From Gordonia hankookensis (GTDB lineage: Bacteria; Actinomycetota; Actinomycetes; Mycobacteriales; Mycobacteriaceae): 64,000 nt of DNA. The DNA is taken from NCBI RefSeq assembly GCF_014673215.1, contig NZ_JACWMS010000002.1, forward strand, positions 372,001 through 436,000. The letters are read 5' to 3'. Below are positions 27,997 to 37,127 of the stretch, one piece after another. A program made the position numbers and the translations under genes. Positions within the stretch are counted from its first letter, which is position 1. Each line of letters begins with the position of its first letter. Below the pieces are notes generated by a model. That model was not told where the DNA came from, made no database searches, and was given only the letters and a program-made list of their open reading frames with translations.

Positions 27997-28826
27997 GTCG
28001 TGAGGTCCTCAGTTGTCATGGGTGCCGAGGCCGGTCGGATAGGCCGTTGATTGTCGAGAACGGCCAGGGTGTTGCGGGCCTTCTCCACTGCGCGAGTATC
28101 GATGTCGTGGACACCGATATGCACGCCTTCGTCATAGTGTGCGACCACGCTACCGAAGGGATCTGTGAGTTGGCTGTGTCCTGTGCCGGTGGGCGCCGAC
28201 GACTCACGCACCGACGAATCCGCAGGCAGCGCTTGTCCGACCGCCGCGACGAACGCCGTCGAATCCAACGCTCGAGCGGTCGCCAGCACCTCCCACTGGT
28301 GAACTTTCCCCGGCCCCGCGCCCCACGATGCCGGCACCACGATCAGCTGCGCCCCGCGCGCCGCCAGTTCGGTGAACAGCGCCGGGAAACGGATGTCATA
28401 ACAGGTCGCGACACCGACCGTGACATCACCGATCTCGAACGTCAACGGGTCCTCCCCCGGCGCGACCGTGCGGGACTCGGCGAATCCGAACGCGTCGTAC
28501 AGGTGGATCTTGTCGTAGGACAGACGAGTGCCGTCCGGCCGGGCGATCAGCAGTGTGTTGCGCACCCGATCACCGGCCGGGGTGAACATCCCCGCGACCA
28601 CGGTGATCTCGTGCCGCGCGGCGATCTCCGACACCGCCGTCGCCCACGGGCCGTCCACGGGTTCGGCCACCGGCCCCAGCCGCACCCCGAAACGGCACAT
28701 CGTGGCCTCCGGCAGCACCACCAGGTCGGCCCCGCCGTCGGCAGCGGTGTGCGCGGCGGACGCGACCAACTCGAGGTTGGCGGCCGGATCGGTGCCCGAC
28801 GTGATCTGCGCCATCGCAATTCGCAT
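27993..28826 (-). CDS. Carbon-nitrogen hydrolase (nitrilase family)
   Basis: A 277-residue amidase of the nitrilase superfamily. The catalytic Glu is in VVLPEATMCRFG, Lys in SYDKIHLYDAFGF and Cys in GVATCYDIRFPALF. ATG 28826 gives MRIAMAQITSGTDP, the usual start strand, so the further upstream frame through the tandem repeat is excluded. It corresponds to Rv0480c in gene order. Substrate is probably a small amide such as deaminated glutathione, by family analogy only. Confidence 0.9.
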   Translation of the reverse strand: MRIAMAQITSGTDPAANLELVASAAHTAADGGADLVVLPEATMCRFGVRLGPVAEPVDGPWATAVSEIAARHEITVVAGMFTPAGDRVRNTLLIARPDGTRLSYDKIHLYDAFGFAESRTVAPGEDPLTFEIGDVTVGVATCYDIRFPALFTELAARGAQLIVVPASWGAGPGKVHQWEVLATARALDSTAFVAAVGQALPADSSVRESSAPTGTGHSQLTDPFGSVVAHYDEGVHIGVHDIDTRAVEKARNTLAVLDNQRPIRPASAPMTTEDLTT

Positions 28827-28862
28827 GGGCACCAGGGTAGCCACCGGCGGACAGCTGACAAC

Positions 28863-28940
28863 CATCCGAACAAACGGCTCCGCCGCGGCATCCGAACAAA
28901 CGGCTCCGCCGCGGCATCCGAACAAACGGCCCCGCCCCAC
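28863..28940. repeat. Three tandem 26-bp repeats between nitrilase and methyltransferase genes
   Basis: Units at 28863-28888 and 28889-28914 are identical (start CATCCGAACAAACGGCTCCG). The unit at 28915-28940 diverges over its last third. The array abuts the stop codon of the upstream methyltransferase gene and lies 36 bp before the nitrilase start on the same strand. It is spacerless, so not CRISPR. Confidence 0.92.
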
Positions 28941-29708
28941 CTACCTCGGCGCGACCGCCGACCACGGCACCGTCAGAATATTGTCGACGCTCCGCCCCCG
29001 GGGGATCACGACACCGGTCCCCTGTGCATCGAGCAGCGTCAGCGCCTGACGCCAGCGAATCCGCGGACCGTAGGCGGCATGCGTCGCCGCCACGTCCCAG
29101 CACCGATCCGCGAGTTGCAGGAGCCGGTGGACGGGTTCGCCGGGGACGTTGCGGTGGATCAGCACCTTGGGTAACCGCTCCGCGAGTTCGGACGGCCGTT
29201 CGGTGTGCTCGGGCGACCAGCACAACGTCAACGTGCGCGGACCGTCCGCATCAAGGACAACCCAGCAGCAACGACGGCCGATCTCGTCGCATGTGCCCTC
29301 GACGATGAGCCCACCCGGCGCGAGTGCCGCCTGCATCTGCGCCCACGCCGTCGCGACCTCGTCCTCGTCGTACTGCCGCAATACGTTGAACGCCCGGACG
29401 AGCTGCGGGGTGAGACCGGCCAGTTCGAAACCGCCGAGCGCAAACCGGACACCGGCACGGGGTTCCACCACGCGTTCGGGATCGATCTCGAGACCGACCA
29501 TCCGGAGTTCCGGAGCCACCTTCCGCAGACGCAGTGCCATCTCGACAGCGGTGTCGGGGCGTGCGCCGTATCCGAGGTCGACGACGACCGGCTGCGGCAT
29601 GTCAGTCAGGACTCGGACGATCGCATCGTCGTGGACCATCCATCGGTCCACGCGCCGAAGGCGATTGATGTTGGTGGTCCCCCGAGTGATCCGACCGACT
29701 CGTTTCAT
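28941..29708 (-). CDS. SAM-dependent methyltransferase-like protein
   Basis: A 255-residue protein with a Rossmann-type AdoMet site (VVVDLGYGARPDTAVEMALR, about residues 41-60), then MVGLEIDPERV as the acidic strand-2 end and LAPGGLIVEGTCDEIGRR. A conserved mycobacterial family of unknown substrate. It lies in a minus-strand run with two DUF2505 genes upstream (gaps 22 and 15 nt) and the nitrilase downstream. Confidence 0.78.
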   Translation of the reverse strand: MKRVGRITRGTTNINRLRRVDRWMVHDDAIVRVLTDMPQPVVVDLGYGARPDTAVEMALRLRKVAPELRMVGLEIDPERVVEPRAGVRFALGGFELAGLTPQLVRAFNVLRQYDEDEVATAWAQMQAALAPGGLIVEGTCDEIGRRCCWVVLDADGPRTLTLCWSPEHTERPSELAERLPKVLIHRNVPGEPVHRLLQLADRCWDVAATHAAYGPRIRWRQALTLLDAQGTGVVIPRGRSVDNILTVPWSAVAPR

Positions 29709-29730
29709 CCGCCGCGCCCGGACGTAGGAC

Positions 29731-30240
29731 TCAGAGGTTCTTGGTGACCCAGTCGGCCGCGTACTCGGCCTCGGCCCGGAAGAGATCGACCAGATTGACC
29801 AGCATCAGCTGCTCGAGCTTGCCGTTGACGAACGGGATGAAGACCTTGACCTCGCTGGTCTTACGGATGGTGCAGCCGGTCTCGGTGGGGAAGAGTTCCT
29901 GCCAGCCGTTGAGGCTTCCCGGGCCGGCCGGGATGGAGGCGTTGTAATTGCCCTTGGTGTTGTCCGGGTCGAAAACACCGAACGACTCCTCGCGGGTGAT
30001 GACCATGTCCTTCATCAGGACGGTCTGTGCCAGCGGCGGGAGTTGGTCGCGCCCGATCGTCTGCTTGAGGACGACCTTCATACCGGTCTCGTCGGAGGTG
30101 AAGGACTCGACCTCGCAGTGTGGCGAGATCATCTGGAACCCCGCCATCATGTCGTCCCAGTACTGCCGGGTGTTCTGTGCCTGGTAGAGAGTCTCCGCGG
30201 GGTGGGTGAAGCGCGCCGAGTAGCTGAGCCGTCGTGCCAT
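29731..30240 (-). CDS. DUF2505 family protein
   Basis: A 169-residue protein of the actinobacterial DUF2505 family, likely a START/SRPBCC-type lipid-binding fold. It has SYSARFTHPAETLYQAQNTR at the N-terminus and SEVKVFIPFVNGKLEQLM near the end. A paralogue lies immediately upstream on the same strand, so this is a local duplication. Function unknown. Confidence 0.82.
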   Translation of the reverse strand: MARRLSYSARFTHPAETLYQAQNTRQYWDDMMAGFQMISPHCEVESFTSDETGMKVVLKQTIGRDQLPPLAQTVLMKDMVITREESFGVFDPDNTKGNYNASIPAGPGSLNGWQELFPTETGCTIRKTSEVKVFIPFVNGKLEQLMLVNLVDLFRAEAEYAADWVTKNL

Positions 30241-30255
30241 GGCGACCAGGCTACG

Positions 30256-30750
30256 TTACCGATTCGTTGCTTCCCAAGTCACCGTCTGCTCGCGCTCGGA
30301 ATCGAGGAGTTCGACGAGCTGATCGATGATGGCCTTCTCGATCTTGCCGCCGACGAACGGGACACTGACCTCGACGTCGGCCTGATACGTCGCCGACGCC
30401 GGGTCGCCACTGGCCACCAGGGTTCCGTCGACCTTGGCCGGCGCGCCGGCAACCGTGGCGGTGATCTCGCCGGTGATCTGATCGCCGGCGAGGGTGAAGG
30501 TGCTCCGGCGCGGGATCTCCAGATCGCCCGGCCGGACCTTGGTGACGATGGAGGGCAGCTTTTCCTCGGGCACACCCTGCTGCATGGTGACCGTGATCGT
30601 GTCGTCGGCGAACTCGAACGACTCGAGCTTGCCGTGGCTCGAGTTGATCGCCTCGAGCAGATCGCGCCAGTACTGTTCGGTCGAGAGGACCTCCCAGAGC
30701 CGCCGTACTCCGAACGGGTAGGACACCGCGTGCTCCATCTTGCTGGCCAT
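30256..30750 (-). CDS. DUF2505 family protein (paralogue)
   Basis: A 164-residue DUF2505 protein. MEHAVSYPFGVRRLWEVLST at the start and VEVSVPFVGGKIEKAIIDQL near the end match the downstream paralogue. Start is ATG 30750 or the in-frame ATG at 30738, since no clear Shine-Dalgarno decides. It is divergent from murB with about 46 bp between them and equals Rv0481c by position. Confidence 0.82.
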   Translation of the reverse strand: MASKMEHAVSYPFGVRRLWEVLSTEQYWRDLLEAINSSHGKLESFEFADDTITVTMQQGVPEEKLPSIVTKVRPGDLEIPRRSTFTLAGDQITGEITATVAGAPAKVDGTLVASGDPASATYQADVEVSVPFVGGKIEKAIIDQLVELLDSEREQTVTWEATNR

Positions 30751-30796
30751 GAGGGGGAGAGTACCGGACCACCGAAATGCCGCTACGGTTACTCGG

Positions 30797-31891
30797 GTGA
30801 CCGATTCAGGGGTGAACCGACCCGCGCCGGCGGCCCAGGGCACCCGTCTCGCCGAGCTCACCACGCTGCGCCTCGGTGGTCCCGCCCGCGCCGTGGTGCG
30901 ATGTCCCGACACCCGCAGCCTGGTCGATGAGATCGCCGCCCTCGACGGCCGGGGCGAACGCACCTTGCTCGTCGGCGGCGGCTCGAATCTGGTGATCTCG
31001 GACGACGGTTTCGACGGCACCGCCATCGTCATCCAGAGTTCTCGGATCGAGTTCGGCTCCGGCCGGGAGTCGGGCCGTGCGCATGTCACGGCCGATGCCG
31101 GCGTCGACTGGGACACCCTCGTCGCCACCACGATCGGAGAGGGCTTCGGTGGGCTGGAATGCCTTTCGGGCATCCCGGGTGCCGCGGGCGCCACACCGGT
31201 GCAGAACGTCGGTGCATACGGAGTCGAGGTCGCCGATCTGTTGCGCAGCGTGCAGGTCCTCGATCGGCGGGCGGCCAAACTGCGGTGGGTGGCGCCGACG
31301 GAACTCGGATTGGGTTACCGCACAAGCAGTCTCAAGCACCGCGACGACCACGTCGTGGTGGCGGTCTCCTTCTGGCTCAACGACGATCGGGTCAGCCAGC
31401 CGCTGCGTTACCGCGAGCTCTCGTCGGCGCTCGGCGTCGAGGCCGGTGAGCGTGCGGATGCGGGCGACGTCCGCGAACAGGTACTCGCCCTGCGACGCGG
31501 CAAGGGCATGGTGCTCGACCCGGGCGACCACGACACGTGGAGTGCGGGATCGTTCTTCACCAATCCGATTCTCGCCACGGGCGCAGCCGGCGTCCTGGAG
31601 AAGATCCACCGCCGCGTCGGCCGCGACATCACCGTCCCCACTTACCCGGCCGACGACGGTGTGAAGCTGTCGGCCGGGTGGCTCATCGAACGTGCCGGCT
31701 ATGCGCGCGGATATCCCGGCCCGTCGTCGCCGGTCCGACTGTCCACCAAACACACTCTCGCACTGACCAATCGCGGCGACGCGACCACCGATGAGTTGCT
31801 CGACCTCGCCCGGGACGTCCGCACGGGGGTGCAGGAGGCGTTCGGCGTGACGCTGCATCCCGAACCCGTCCTGGTGAACTGTTCGATCTGA
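30797..31891 (+). CDS. murB: UDP-N-acetylmuramate dehydrogenase
   Basis: Reduces UDP-GlcNAc-enolpyruvate to UDP-MurNAc in peptidoglycan synthesis, using FAD and NADPH. The 364-residue protein has LAELTTLRLGGPARAVVRC, the FAD-binding LLVGGGSNLVISDDGF, the loop GFGGLECLSGIPGAAGATPV followed by QNVGAYGVEV, the catalytic Ser in WSAGSFFTNP and the C-terminal Glu in LHPEPVLV. GTG 30797 is the preferred start. An extended upstream frame would overlap the DUF2505 start. Confidence 0.95.
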   Translation: MTDSGVNRPAPAAQGTRLAELTTLRLGGPARAVVRCPDTRSLVDEIAALDGRGERTLLVGGGSNLVISDDGFDGTAIVIQSSRIEFGSGRESGRAHVTADAGVDWDTLVATTIGEGFGGLECLSGIPGAAGATPVQNVGAYGVEVADLLRSVQVLDRRAAKLRWVAPTELGLGYRTSSLKHRDDHVVVAVSFWLNDDRVSQPLRYRELSSALGVEAGERADAGDVREQVLALRRGKGMVLDPGDHDTWSAGSFFTNPILATGAAGVLEKIHRRVGRDITVPTYPADDGVKLSAGWLIERAGYARGYPGPSSPVRLSTKHTLALTNRGDATTDELLDLARDVRTGVQEAFGVTLHPEPVLVNCSI

Positions 31892-31900
31892 CGCGGGCGG

Positions 31901-32980
31901 TCAGGTCACCGGACTCGAGGCCCTCGCCGACTCCGCGACGATGTCGTCGAGGATCTCGTTGAAGCGCACGTCGGCCTCGATGCTCGACATGTGCCCGACG
32001 CCGTCCAGGACGATCAGTTCGCGGAGATTTCCGCTGCGCCGCAACACCTCCGCCATCTGCTCGGCGTGTACCGGCGGGGTCAACCGGTCATCCGTGCCGA
32101 CGACCACGGTGGTCGGCACGGTGAGCGCGTCGAGTCCTGCGGTCACATCGAGCTTGCCCATCGCCGAACCCCAGCCTGCCCGCGACCGGGGCGGGCAGCC
32201 CGCGATCATCTCGTCGACGAAGTCGACATGGGCCTTGCGAGCGTTGGGGCCCAGCGCGATGTAGTGGGAGAACCGCGAACCGTAGGCGGTACGCGGGATC
32301 GGCATCGGAGTCGAGGTGAACAGTTTGCTGACGGCGCTCTCGAAAGGCTTGGTGTACCGCGGGAGGTCGACCGGGATCAGCAGATGGTTCTGCATCACGG
32401 CCTTCGCCGCGGTGGAGGTGAGCGCGACGCCCGAGACCAGCGAGCCCACCTTCTCCGGGTACTGCGCGGCCCACGACATGATGGTCATGCCGCCCATGCT
32501 GTGTCCGACGAGGATCGCACGCCGGCCCTCGGGAACCACCGCCGACAACACGGCGTCGAGGTCCTGCCCCAGCATCGCGATGGTCGGCCGGGTGCGACCG
32601 AGTTGACTCGTACCGTGGCCGCGCTGGTCGTAGGCGACCACGTCATGGGTGCGGGCCAGGTGATTGATCTGCGGGTACCAGTAAGCGATGTTGCAGGTCC
32701 AGCCATGCACCATCACGACGATGTCCCCGTCGCCTGCTTCCGCCGGCGCGTAACGCTCGACGTTCAGACGGGCACCGCCGACCGCGTCGACCGGGATGCG
32801 CTCCGGCTCCACGGTGGGCACCGCGAGCAGATCGTCAGGACCGTCATCGACAGCCCGTTCGGCACGCAGCGCGTCCCGGGCCAGGCCCGCGAAGATCGTT
32901 CCGATGCCGACTGCGAGCACGCCGGCCCCCGCGGCCACCACCGCTCCCGTCGTGATCGCCAGTGATCGTTTGTTCATCAT
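31901..32980 (-). CDS. Alpha/beta hydrolase, membrane-anchored or exported
   Basis: A 359-residue alpha/beta hydrolase. An N-terminal hydrophobic helix (ITTGAVVAAGAGVLAVGIGT) suggests a membrane anchor or uncleaved signal. The oxyanion strand is VVMVHGWTCNIAYW, the nucleophile elbow GHSMGGM, the acid in VVVGTDDRLTPP and the His in LDGVGHMSS. Substrate unknown. Convergent with murB. Confidence 0.85.
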   Translation of the reverse strand: MMNKRSLAITTGAVVAAGAGVLAVGIGTIFAGLARDALRAERAVDDGPDDLLAVPTVEPERIPVDAVGGARLNVERYAPAEAGDGDIVVMVHGWTCNIAYWYPQINHLARTHDVVAYDQRGHGTSQLGRTRPTIAMLGQDLDAVLSAVVPEGRRAILVGHSMGGMTIMSWAAQYPEKVGSLVSGVALTSTAAKAVMQNHLLIPVDLPRYTKPFESAVSKLFTSTPMPIPRTAYGSRFSHYIALGPNARKAHVDFVDEMIAGCPPRSRAGWGSAMGKLDVTAGLDALTVPTTVVVGTDDRLTPPVHAEQMAEVLRRSGNLRELIVLDGVGHMSSIEADVRFNEILDDIVAESARASSPVT

Positions 32981-33001
32981 CTCCCCCTCGGACCGCCGCA
33001 G

Positions 33002-33841
33002 TCATTCCGTGCGGTCGGCCACGGTCCGTGCCCCGTCGGTGTGTTCACCGACATCCACAGTGTCGGTGTCCTCGCCGCCCCCGGTGATTCCGGCGGTGTC
33101 CGGCGCTGCCGGATCCTCGTCCGTCGAGGCGTCGAAATAGGTGCTGGCCTCGCCGATCGCCACGGAGATCTGCTTGTCGAGCGCCTGGCGGAAAGTCGAC
33201 TCGACGATCTCGTGGGCCATCGGCCGCACGGTCTGGATCAGTTCGGCCATCTTGCTGACCTGCTCTTCGCCCAGGTCCGGCAGGTTCTCGTCGAAGTACT
33301 TGTCGGTGATGATCGAGACGAAGCTCTTCGCGACGTCCTCGAGATCGTCCTGCACCCGAACCCAGCGGTCGAGCAGGACGTCGATGTCTACACCTGCCTT
33401 GACCAGGGTCTCCGCGCCTTCGAGGAGCTCGGGATTGCGGATCGCATAGTGTGCGCCGTCCTTGGCCAGCAGCCCGAGCTTCTGACTCAGCGCGATCGAC
33501 CGGTCGGTGGCATTGAGGGTCTTGCGGAGTTCGGTGATGGTGATGGTCGCCGCGCGCTTGAAGTTGCGGAACCGTCCCCCCTTCGGGGTACCGCGCAAGA
33601 TCTGCTCCACGCGCATCCCGTAATGGGCCGCATGCAGGAGTTCGCTGATGGTGGCGAAGGTGTACCCGCGTTCGAGCATGCGGGAGATCAGGTTCAGCCG
33701 GACGAGGTGTTCGTCGGAGTACCACCCGGTGCGCCCACGGATCGCCGGGGCAGGAAGCAACCCGCGGTCTTGGTAGACGCGGATGTTGCGCACGCTGACC
33801 CCGGACGCCTGAGCCAGGTCGTTGATCCGATACTCGGCCAT
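33002..33841 (-). CDS. MerR-family transcriptional regulator
   Basis: A 279-residue regulator with an N-terminal MerR winged helix (YRINDLAQASGVSVRNIRVY, GRTGWYSDEHLVRLNLISRM) and a long helical effector region of unknown ligand. No metal-binding Cys motif is present. ATG 33841 gives the canonical MAEYRINDLA start. An upstream extension is open but non-homologous. The next gene downstream is the alpha/beta hydrolase, with a 21-bp gap. Confidence 0.84.
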   Translation of the reverse strand: MAEYRINDLAQASGVSVRNIRVYQDRGLLPAPAIRGRTGWYSDEHLVRLNLISRMLERGYTFATISELLHAAHYGMRVEQILRGTPKGGRFRNFKRAATITITELRKTLNATDRSIALSQKLGLLAKDGAHYAIRNPELLEGAETLVKAGVDIDVLLDRWVRVQDDLEDVAKSFVSIITDKYFDENLPDLGEEQVSKMAELIQTVRPMAHEIVESTFRQALDKQISVAIGEASTYFDASTDEDPAAPDTAGITGGGEDTDTVDVGEHTDGARTVADRTE

Positions 33842-33908
33842 TTCGCCAGTGTATTCAGTCGCGACCGATGACCCTAACGACCGGCCGTGACTCGGCCGGA
33901 GGGATCCG

Positions 33909-34223
33909 TCACGCCTTCTTGCTGAACCACCGCTTGCCCTGGATGTCGTCGATACGAGGGCGCACGTCGACGAGGTAGACGAGCATGGCCACCACACCGA
34001 TCAGGCCGAGGAAGTTCACCGCGCCGAACAGCCAGATGAACAAGGTCGCGGCCGCGAGAATCGCCACCCAGATGACCTTGCTCTGCCGGTCGACGGCAGG
34101 AAACGCATCGGACCGTTGGAGAGCTGCATGCACCAGCGCAACTGCCGACGCGACGCCGGCGATCACGGTCAAGGCCAGCAGGATCAGGTTTTGCCCATAC
34201 GCCATCACACTCAGAAGGTCCAC
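33909..34223 (-). CDS. DUF2516 small membrane protein
   Basis: A 104-residue protein with three hydrophobic helices (NLILLALTVIAGVASAVALV; KVIWVAILAAATLFIWLFGA; FLGLIGVVAMLVYLVDV) and a basic tail (RWFSKKA). It matches the DUF2516 gene that follows hbhA in mycobacteria (Rv0476). GTG 34223 is the start. It likely shares the XRE-hbhA transcript, 47 bp after hbhA. Confidence 0.85.
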   Translation of the reverse strand: MDLLSVMAYGQNLILLALTVIAGVASAVALVHAALQRSDAFPAVDRQSKVIWVAILAAATLFIWLFGAVNFLGLIGVVAMLVYLVDVRPRIDDIQGKRWFSKKA

Positions 34224-34270
34224 GCCTCCACCTTAGACATGTCCCGCGGTTCGCGATTCGGACGAACCCG

Positions 34271-35170
34271 TCATGCCTTCTTGGTGGCGGCCTTCTTGGC
34301 GGCGATCTTCTTGGTGGCGGCCTTCTTGGCGGGCACCTTCTTCGCCGGGGCTGTCTTTGCCGGGGCTGTCTTCGCCGCCGCCTTCTTCGCGGGCACCGTC
34401 GCAGCCGTCGTCTTCTTCGCGGGAGTTTGCTTCGCTGCCACGGCCTTCCTGGCCGGCGCTTTCTTTGCAGCCGGCGCCTTCTTTGCAGGAGCCTTCTTTG
34501 CGGGAGCCTTCTTTGCGGGAGCCTTCTTGGTCGCCGCAGCCTTCTTTGCAGGCGCCTTCCTCGCTGCCGGGGCCTTCTTCGCCGGGGCCTTCTTCGCGGG
34601 AGCCTTCTTGGCGGGAGCCTTCGTGACCGGCGATCGTTTCGACGGCTCGAGTACCACCTCATCCGCCTTCCCGCCGGTCAGGCCGGCAAGGGCAGCGGCC
34701 CGTTCTCCGACCGCGCGAGTCTGGCCCGAGATGCTGCCGAGGGCATCCTCGGTGAGACCCACGGCGTCGTTGTAGACCTTCTCCAACTTGGGCAGGTTCT
34801 CTTCGACGAGCGGCTGGGCCTTGATCCGCTCGACCACCTCTTCGCCGCGTTCGGACAGTGCGGTGAGCAGACCGGCCGCGACGGCCAGGTAGGCCTCGGC
34901 GACCTTGCGGAGTTCCTCCGGGGTGAACCGGGTGCGCAGGTCCTCGATCTCGGTGGGGAGTTCCACCGGGAGGGAGGACAACTTGGTCCTCGCCTCCTCG
35001 AACAGTGCCAGAGCCGAATCCCGCGTCTCGTCGACCCGTGCCTGCGCCTTGCTCTGGGCGTCACCGAGTCGCTTCTGCGCTTCGTCACCGGCGGCCTCGC
35101 TGCGCTCGCGGAGGTCGGTGAGCAGGGCGGTCACCTGCTCGATCACGGTGTTCATCGGGTTCTCCGGCAT
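34271..35170 (-). CDS. hbhA: Heparin-binding haemagglutinin homologue with extended Lys/Ala/Pro tail
   Basis: A surface adhesin-like protein that binds sulfated glycans in mycobacteria. Of its 299 residues, 20-150 are predicted coiled-coil (LRERSEAAGDEAQKRLGDAQ, RFTPEELRKVAEAYLAVAAG) and LTEDALGSISGQTRAVGERA is the family signature. From about residue 180 the tail is a repeat of KKAPAKKAP-type units, about 120 residues, far longer than in M. tuberculosis HbhA. ATG 35170 has AAGGAG 8 nt upstream. It lies between the XRE regulator and the DUF2516 gene as in mycobacteria. A second copy is at 47783-48508. Confidence 0.9.
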   Translation of the reverse strand: MPENPMNTVIEQVTALLTDLRERSEAAGDEAQKRLGDAQSKAQARVDETRDSALALFEEARTKLSSLPVELPTEIEDLRTRFTPEELRKVAEAYLAVAAGLLTALSERGEEVVERIKAQPLVEENLPKLEKVYNDAVGLTEDALGSISGQTRAVGERAAALAGLTGGKADEVVLEPSKRSPVTKAPAKKAPAKKAPAKKAPAARKAPAKKAAATKKAPAKKAPAKKAPAKKAPAAKKAPARKAVAAKQTPAKKTTAATVPAKKAAAKTAPAKTAPAKKVPAKKAATKKIAAKKAATKKA

Positions 35171-35175
35171 TGGCT

Positions 35176-35646
35176 TCACTCCTTGGCGTCGGTGTTCTCT
35201 CTCCGGAACGACTCATAGATCTCGAGCAGCATCTGTTTCTGGCGTTCGCTGATCGAGTCATCGGCGAGCAATGCATCGCGAACCGGCCCGGCCGGACGTT
35301 CCTCGAGAATTCCGGCGCGCACGTAGAGAACCTCGGCGGACAGTCGCAGGCCCTTCGCGATCTGGGCGAGGACGTCGGCCGACGGCTTGCGGAGTCCCCG
35401 CTCGATCTGGCTGAGGTACGGATTGCTGACGCCTGCGCGTTCAGCCAGCTGCCGGAGCGACACCTCGGCGGCGACCCGTTGGGCGCGGATGAAACCGCCG
35501 ATGTCCTGGGCGGCTGTCGCCACCGCATCCTGGGCGGCGGTGGCCACGGCCTCGACTGTTTCCACCGGGCCCGTCGAACTGTCGTCGTCGGCCGATGGCT
35601 GCTCGCCTCCGGCCGGGTCGGACAGGTCGTTCTCGTGCGCCGTCAT
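35176..35646 (-). CDS. XRE-family transcriptional regulator of the hbhA operon
   Basis: A 156-residue protein. The N-terminal 50 residues are acidic and disordered, followed by a Cro/CI helix-turn-helix (AAEVSLRQLAERAGVSNPYL, SQIERGLRKPSADVLAQIAK) and a helical C-terminus (QKQMLLEIYESFR). Equivalent to Rv0474, directly upstream of hbhA. ATG 35646 is used, with GTG 35649 three bases earlier. A triple motif 65 bp upstream is a candidate binding site and recurs upstream of the second hbhA. Confidence 0.87.
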   Translation of the reverse strand: MTAHENDLSDPAGGEQPSADDDSSTGPVETVEAVATAAQDAVATAAQDIGGFIRAQRVAAEVSLRQLAERAGVSNPYLSQIERGLRKPSADVLAQIAKGLRLSAEVLYVRAGILEERPAGPVRDALLADDSISERQKQMLLEIYESFRRENTDAKE

Positions 35647-35710
35647 CACACTCCCGTTACATTCCCAGTCGCTCCGCTCGCCCCGGTTCCTGCAACCAGT
35701 ATCTTCGGGT

Positions 35711-35739
35711 GTGCTAGCTAGTGCAAGCAGAGTGCTAAC
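35711..35739. promoter_or_regulatory. Triple operator-like element upstream of XRE-hbhA operon
   Basis: Three copies of an 8-mer, GTGCTAGC (35711), GTGCAAGC (35721) and GTGCTAAC (35732), at spacings of 10 and 11 bp, so on one face of the helix. It begins 65 bp before the XRE start codon and runs into the last codons of the upstream DUF445 gene. The same arrangement and spacing occurs at 48671-48699. Confidence 0.75.
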
Positions 35740-37087
35740 CGAAGATCAGCACCGACACCGTATAGATCGCGAGTCCGGCCAACGCGCCGACGACCGTTCC
35801 GTTGATGCGGATGAACTGGAGATCGCGGCCGACCTGGAGTTCGATCTTGCGACTGGTCTCATCGGCGTCCCACCCGCGGACCGTCTCGGTGATCACCGAG
35901 ATGATCTCCTGCGAGTAGTTGACCGCGACGTGGCGGGCCGCGCGCGCCACCCAGCCGTTCATCTTCTCCTGCAGCGGACGGTCGTCCCGGATTCTGGTGG
36001 CCAGCTGGATCACCGCGTCCGACAACGAGTTCCGCAGGGTGCTGTTGGGATCGGTGAGCATCTGCTCGATGACGGCCTTGCCGGTCTTCCAGGCCGTCGA
36101 GGCCGCATCCGAGACCTCGTCGCGGCCGATCAGTTCCTGCTTGATCGCCTCGAAGCGGGCGATCATCTCCGGATCGTGTTGCAGGTCGTCGGCGAACTGT
36201 TCGACGAACTGATGCATTGAACGGCGGAGCTGGTGGTCCGGCTCGGTACGCACCTTGTAGGTGAAGTCGACGAGCTCGCGGTAGATCTTGTCGCCGAGCA
36301 TGGCGTTGACGAACTTGGGTTTCCACGACGGCCCGACATCCTGGTCGACGACACGGTCGATCAGATCCTGGCTGCCCAGAGCCCACTCGTGGGCACGGTC
36401 GCACGCCAGCTGGAACACCGGCTCGAGCCGGTCCTCGGCGATGAGCTGCTCGAGAATACGTCCGAGGGGCTGCGCCCATTCGGGCTCTCCTGCCCATTTG
36501 ATCGCGTACATGATCAACTTCTCGACGTCTTCGTCGCGCAGCATCTCCGCCGCGAGCGAGATCATCCGCGCCGCCTCATCGGACACCCGCGGGGCGTTGG
36601 CCGGGTCGGCGAGCCAGGTGGACAGGCGCCGGGGCAGCTCCAGGCTGGTGGCACGGTCTTCGATCACGTCCGGGGTCATGAAGTTCTCTTCGATGAATCC
36701 CCCGAGCTGATCGCCGATGTCGTCCTTCTTCTTACGGATCAGCGCGGTGTGCGGAATGGGCAAACCCAGCGGATGCCGGAACAGAGCGGTGACCGCGAAC
36801 CAATCCGCCAGGGCGCCGACCATGCCTGCCTCGGAAGCTGCTCGGACATAGCCGACCCAGGCGGCGACGCCCACTCCGTCACGGTGTTCGAGATAGCGGG
36901 TGAAGAGGTAGACGACTGCGGCGAAGACCAGAAATCCGGTGGCAACCACCTTCATCTTGCGCAAGTCGCGACGGCGCGCGGCGTCGCCGGCACCATCGGA
37001 ACCGAAGCCGAGAGATGACTGCGGCGGCTCCTGCGCAGGTGGACGGTCCGGCCCACCGGATACGTCCGATACGACTGTTGGCGGCAT
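35735..37087 (-). CDS. DUF445 family membrane protein
   Basis: A 450-residue protein of the DUF445 (YjiN-like) family. One helix lies near residues 50-70 (VVATGFLVFAAVVYLFTRYL), a conserved segment MVGALADWFAVTALFRHPLG follows, then a long cytoplasmic helical region and a final helix (VVGALAGLAIYTVSVLIFG). ATG 37087 or GTG 37108 can start it. The TetR gene diverges with about 40 bp between them. Equivalent to Rv0473. Function unknown. Confidence 0.86.
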   Translation of the reverse strand: MPPTVVSDVSGGPDRPPAQEPPQSSLGFGSDGAGDAARRRDLRKMKVVATGFLVFAAVVYLFTRYLEHRDGVGVAAWVGYVRAASEAGMVGALADWFAVTALFRHPLGLPIPHTALIRKKKDDIGDQLGGFIEENFMTPDVIEDRATSLELPRRLSTWLADPANAPRVSDEAARMISLAAEMLRDEDVEKLIMYAIKWAGEPEWAQPLGRILEQLIAEDRLEPVFQLACDRAHEWALGSQDLIDRVVDQDVGPSWKPKFVNAMLGDKIYRELVDFTYKVRTEPDHQLRRSMHQFVEQFADDLQHDPEMIARFEAIKQELIGRDEVSDAASTAWKTGKAVIEQMLTDPNSTLRNSLSDAVIQLATRIRDDRPLQEKMNGWVARAARHVAVNYSQEIISVITETVRGWDADETSRKIELQVGRDLQFIRINGTVVGALAGLAIYTVSVLIFG

Positions 37088-37127
37088 TGGACCAGTTTTA
37101 CCCGCCACCCACTACGCTAGCCAGGTG

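Noticed and set aside
28863..28940. Short CRISPR array
   Set aside because: Units are directly adjacent without spacers, and no cas genes are present.
34271..34640. Possible CRISPR or minisatellite from the regular repeats
   Set aside because: The repeats are Lys/Ala/Pro codons of the HbhA tail in frame, with no spacers.
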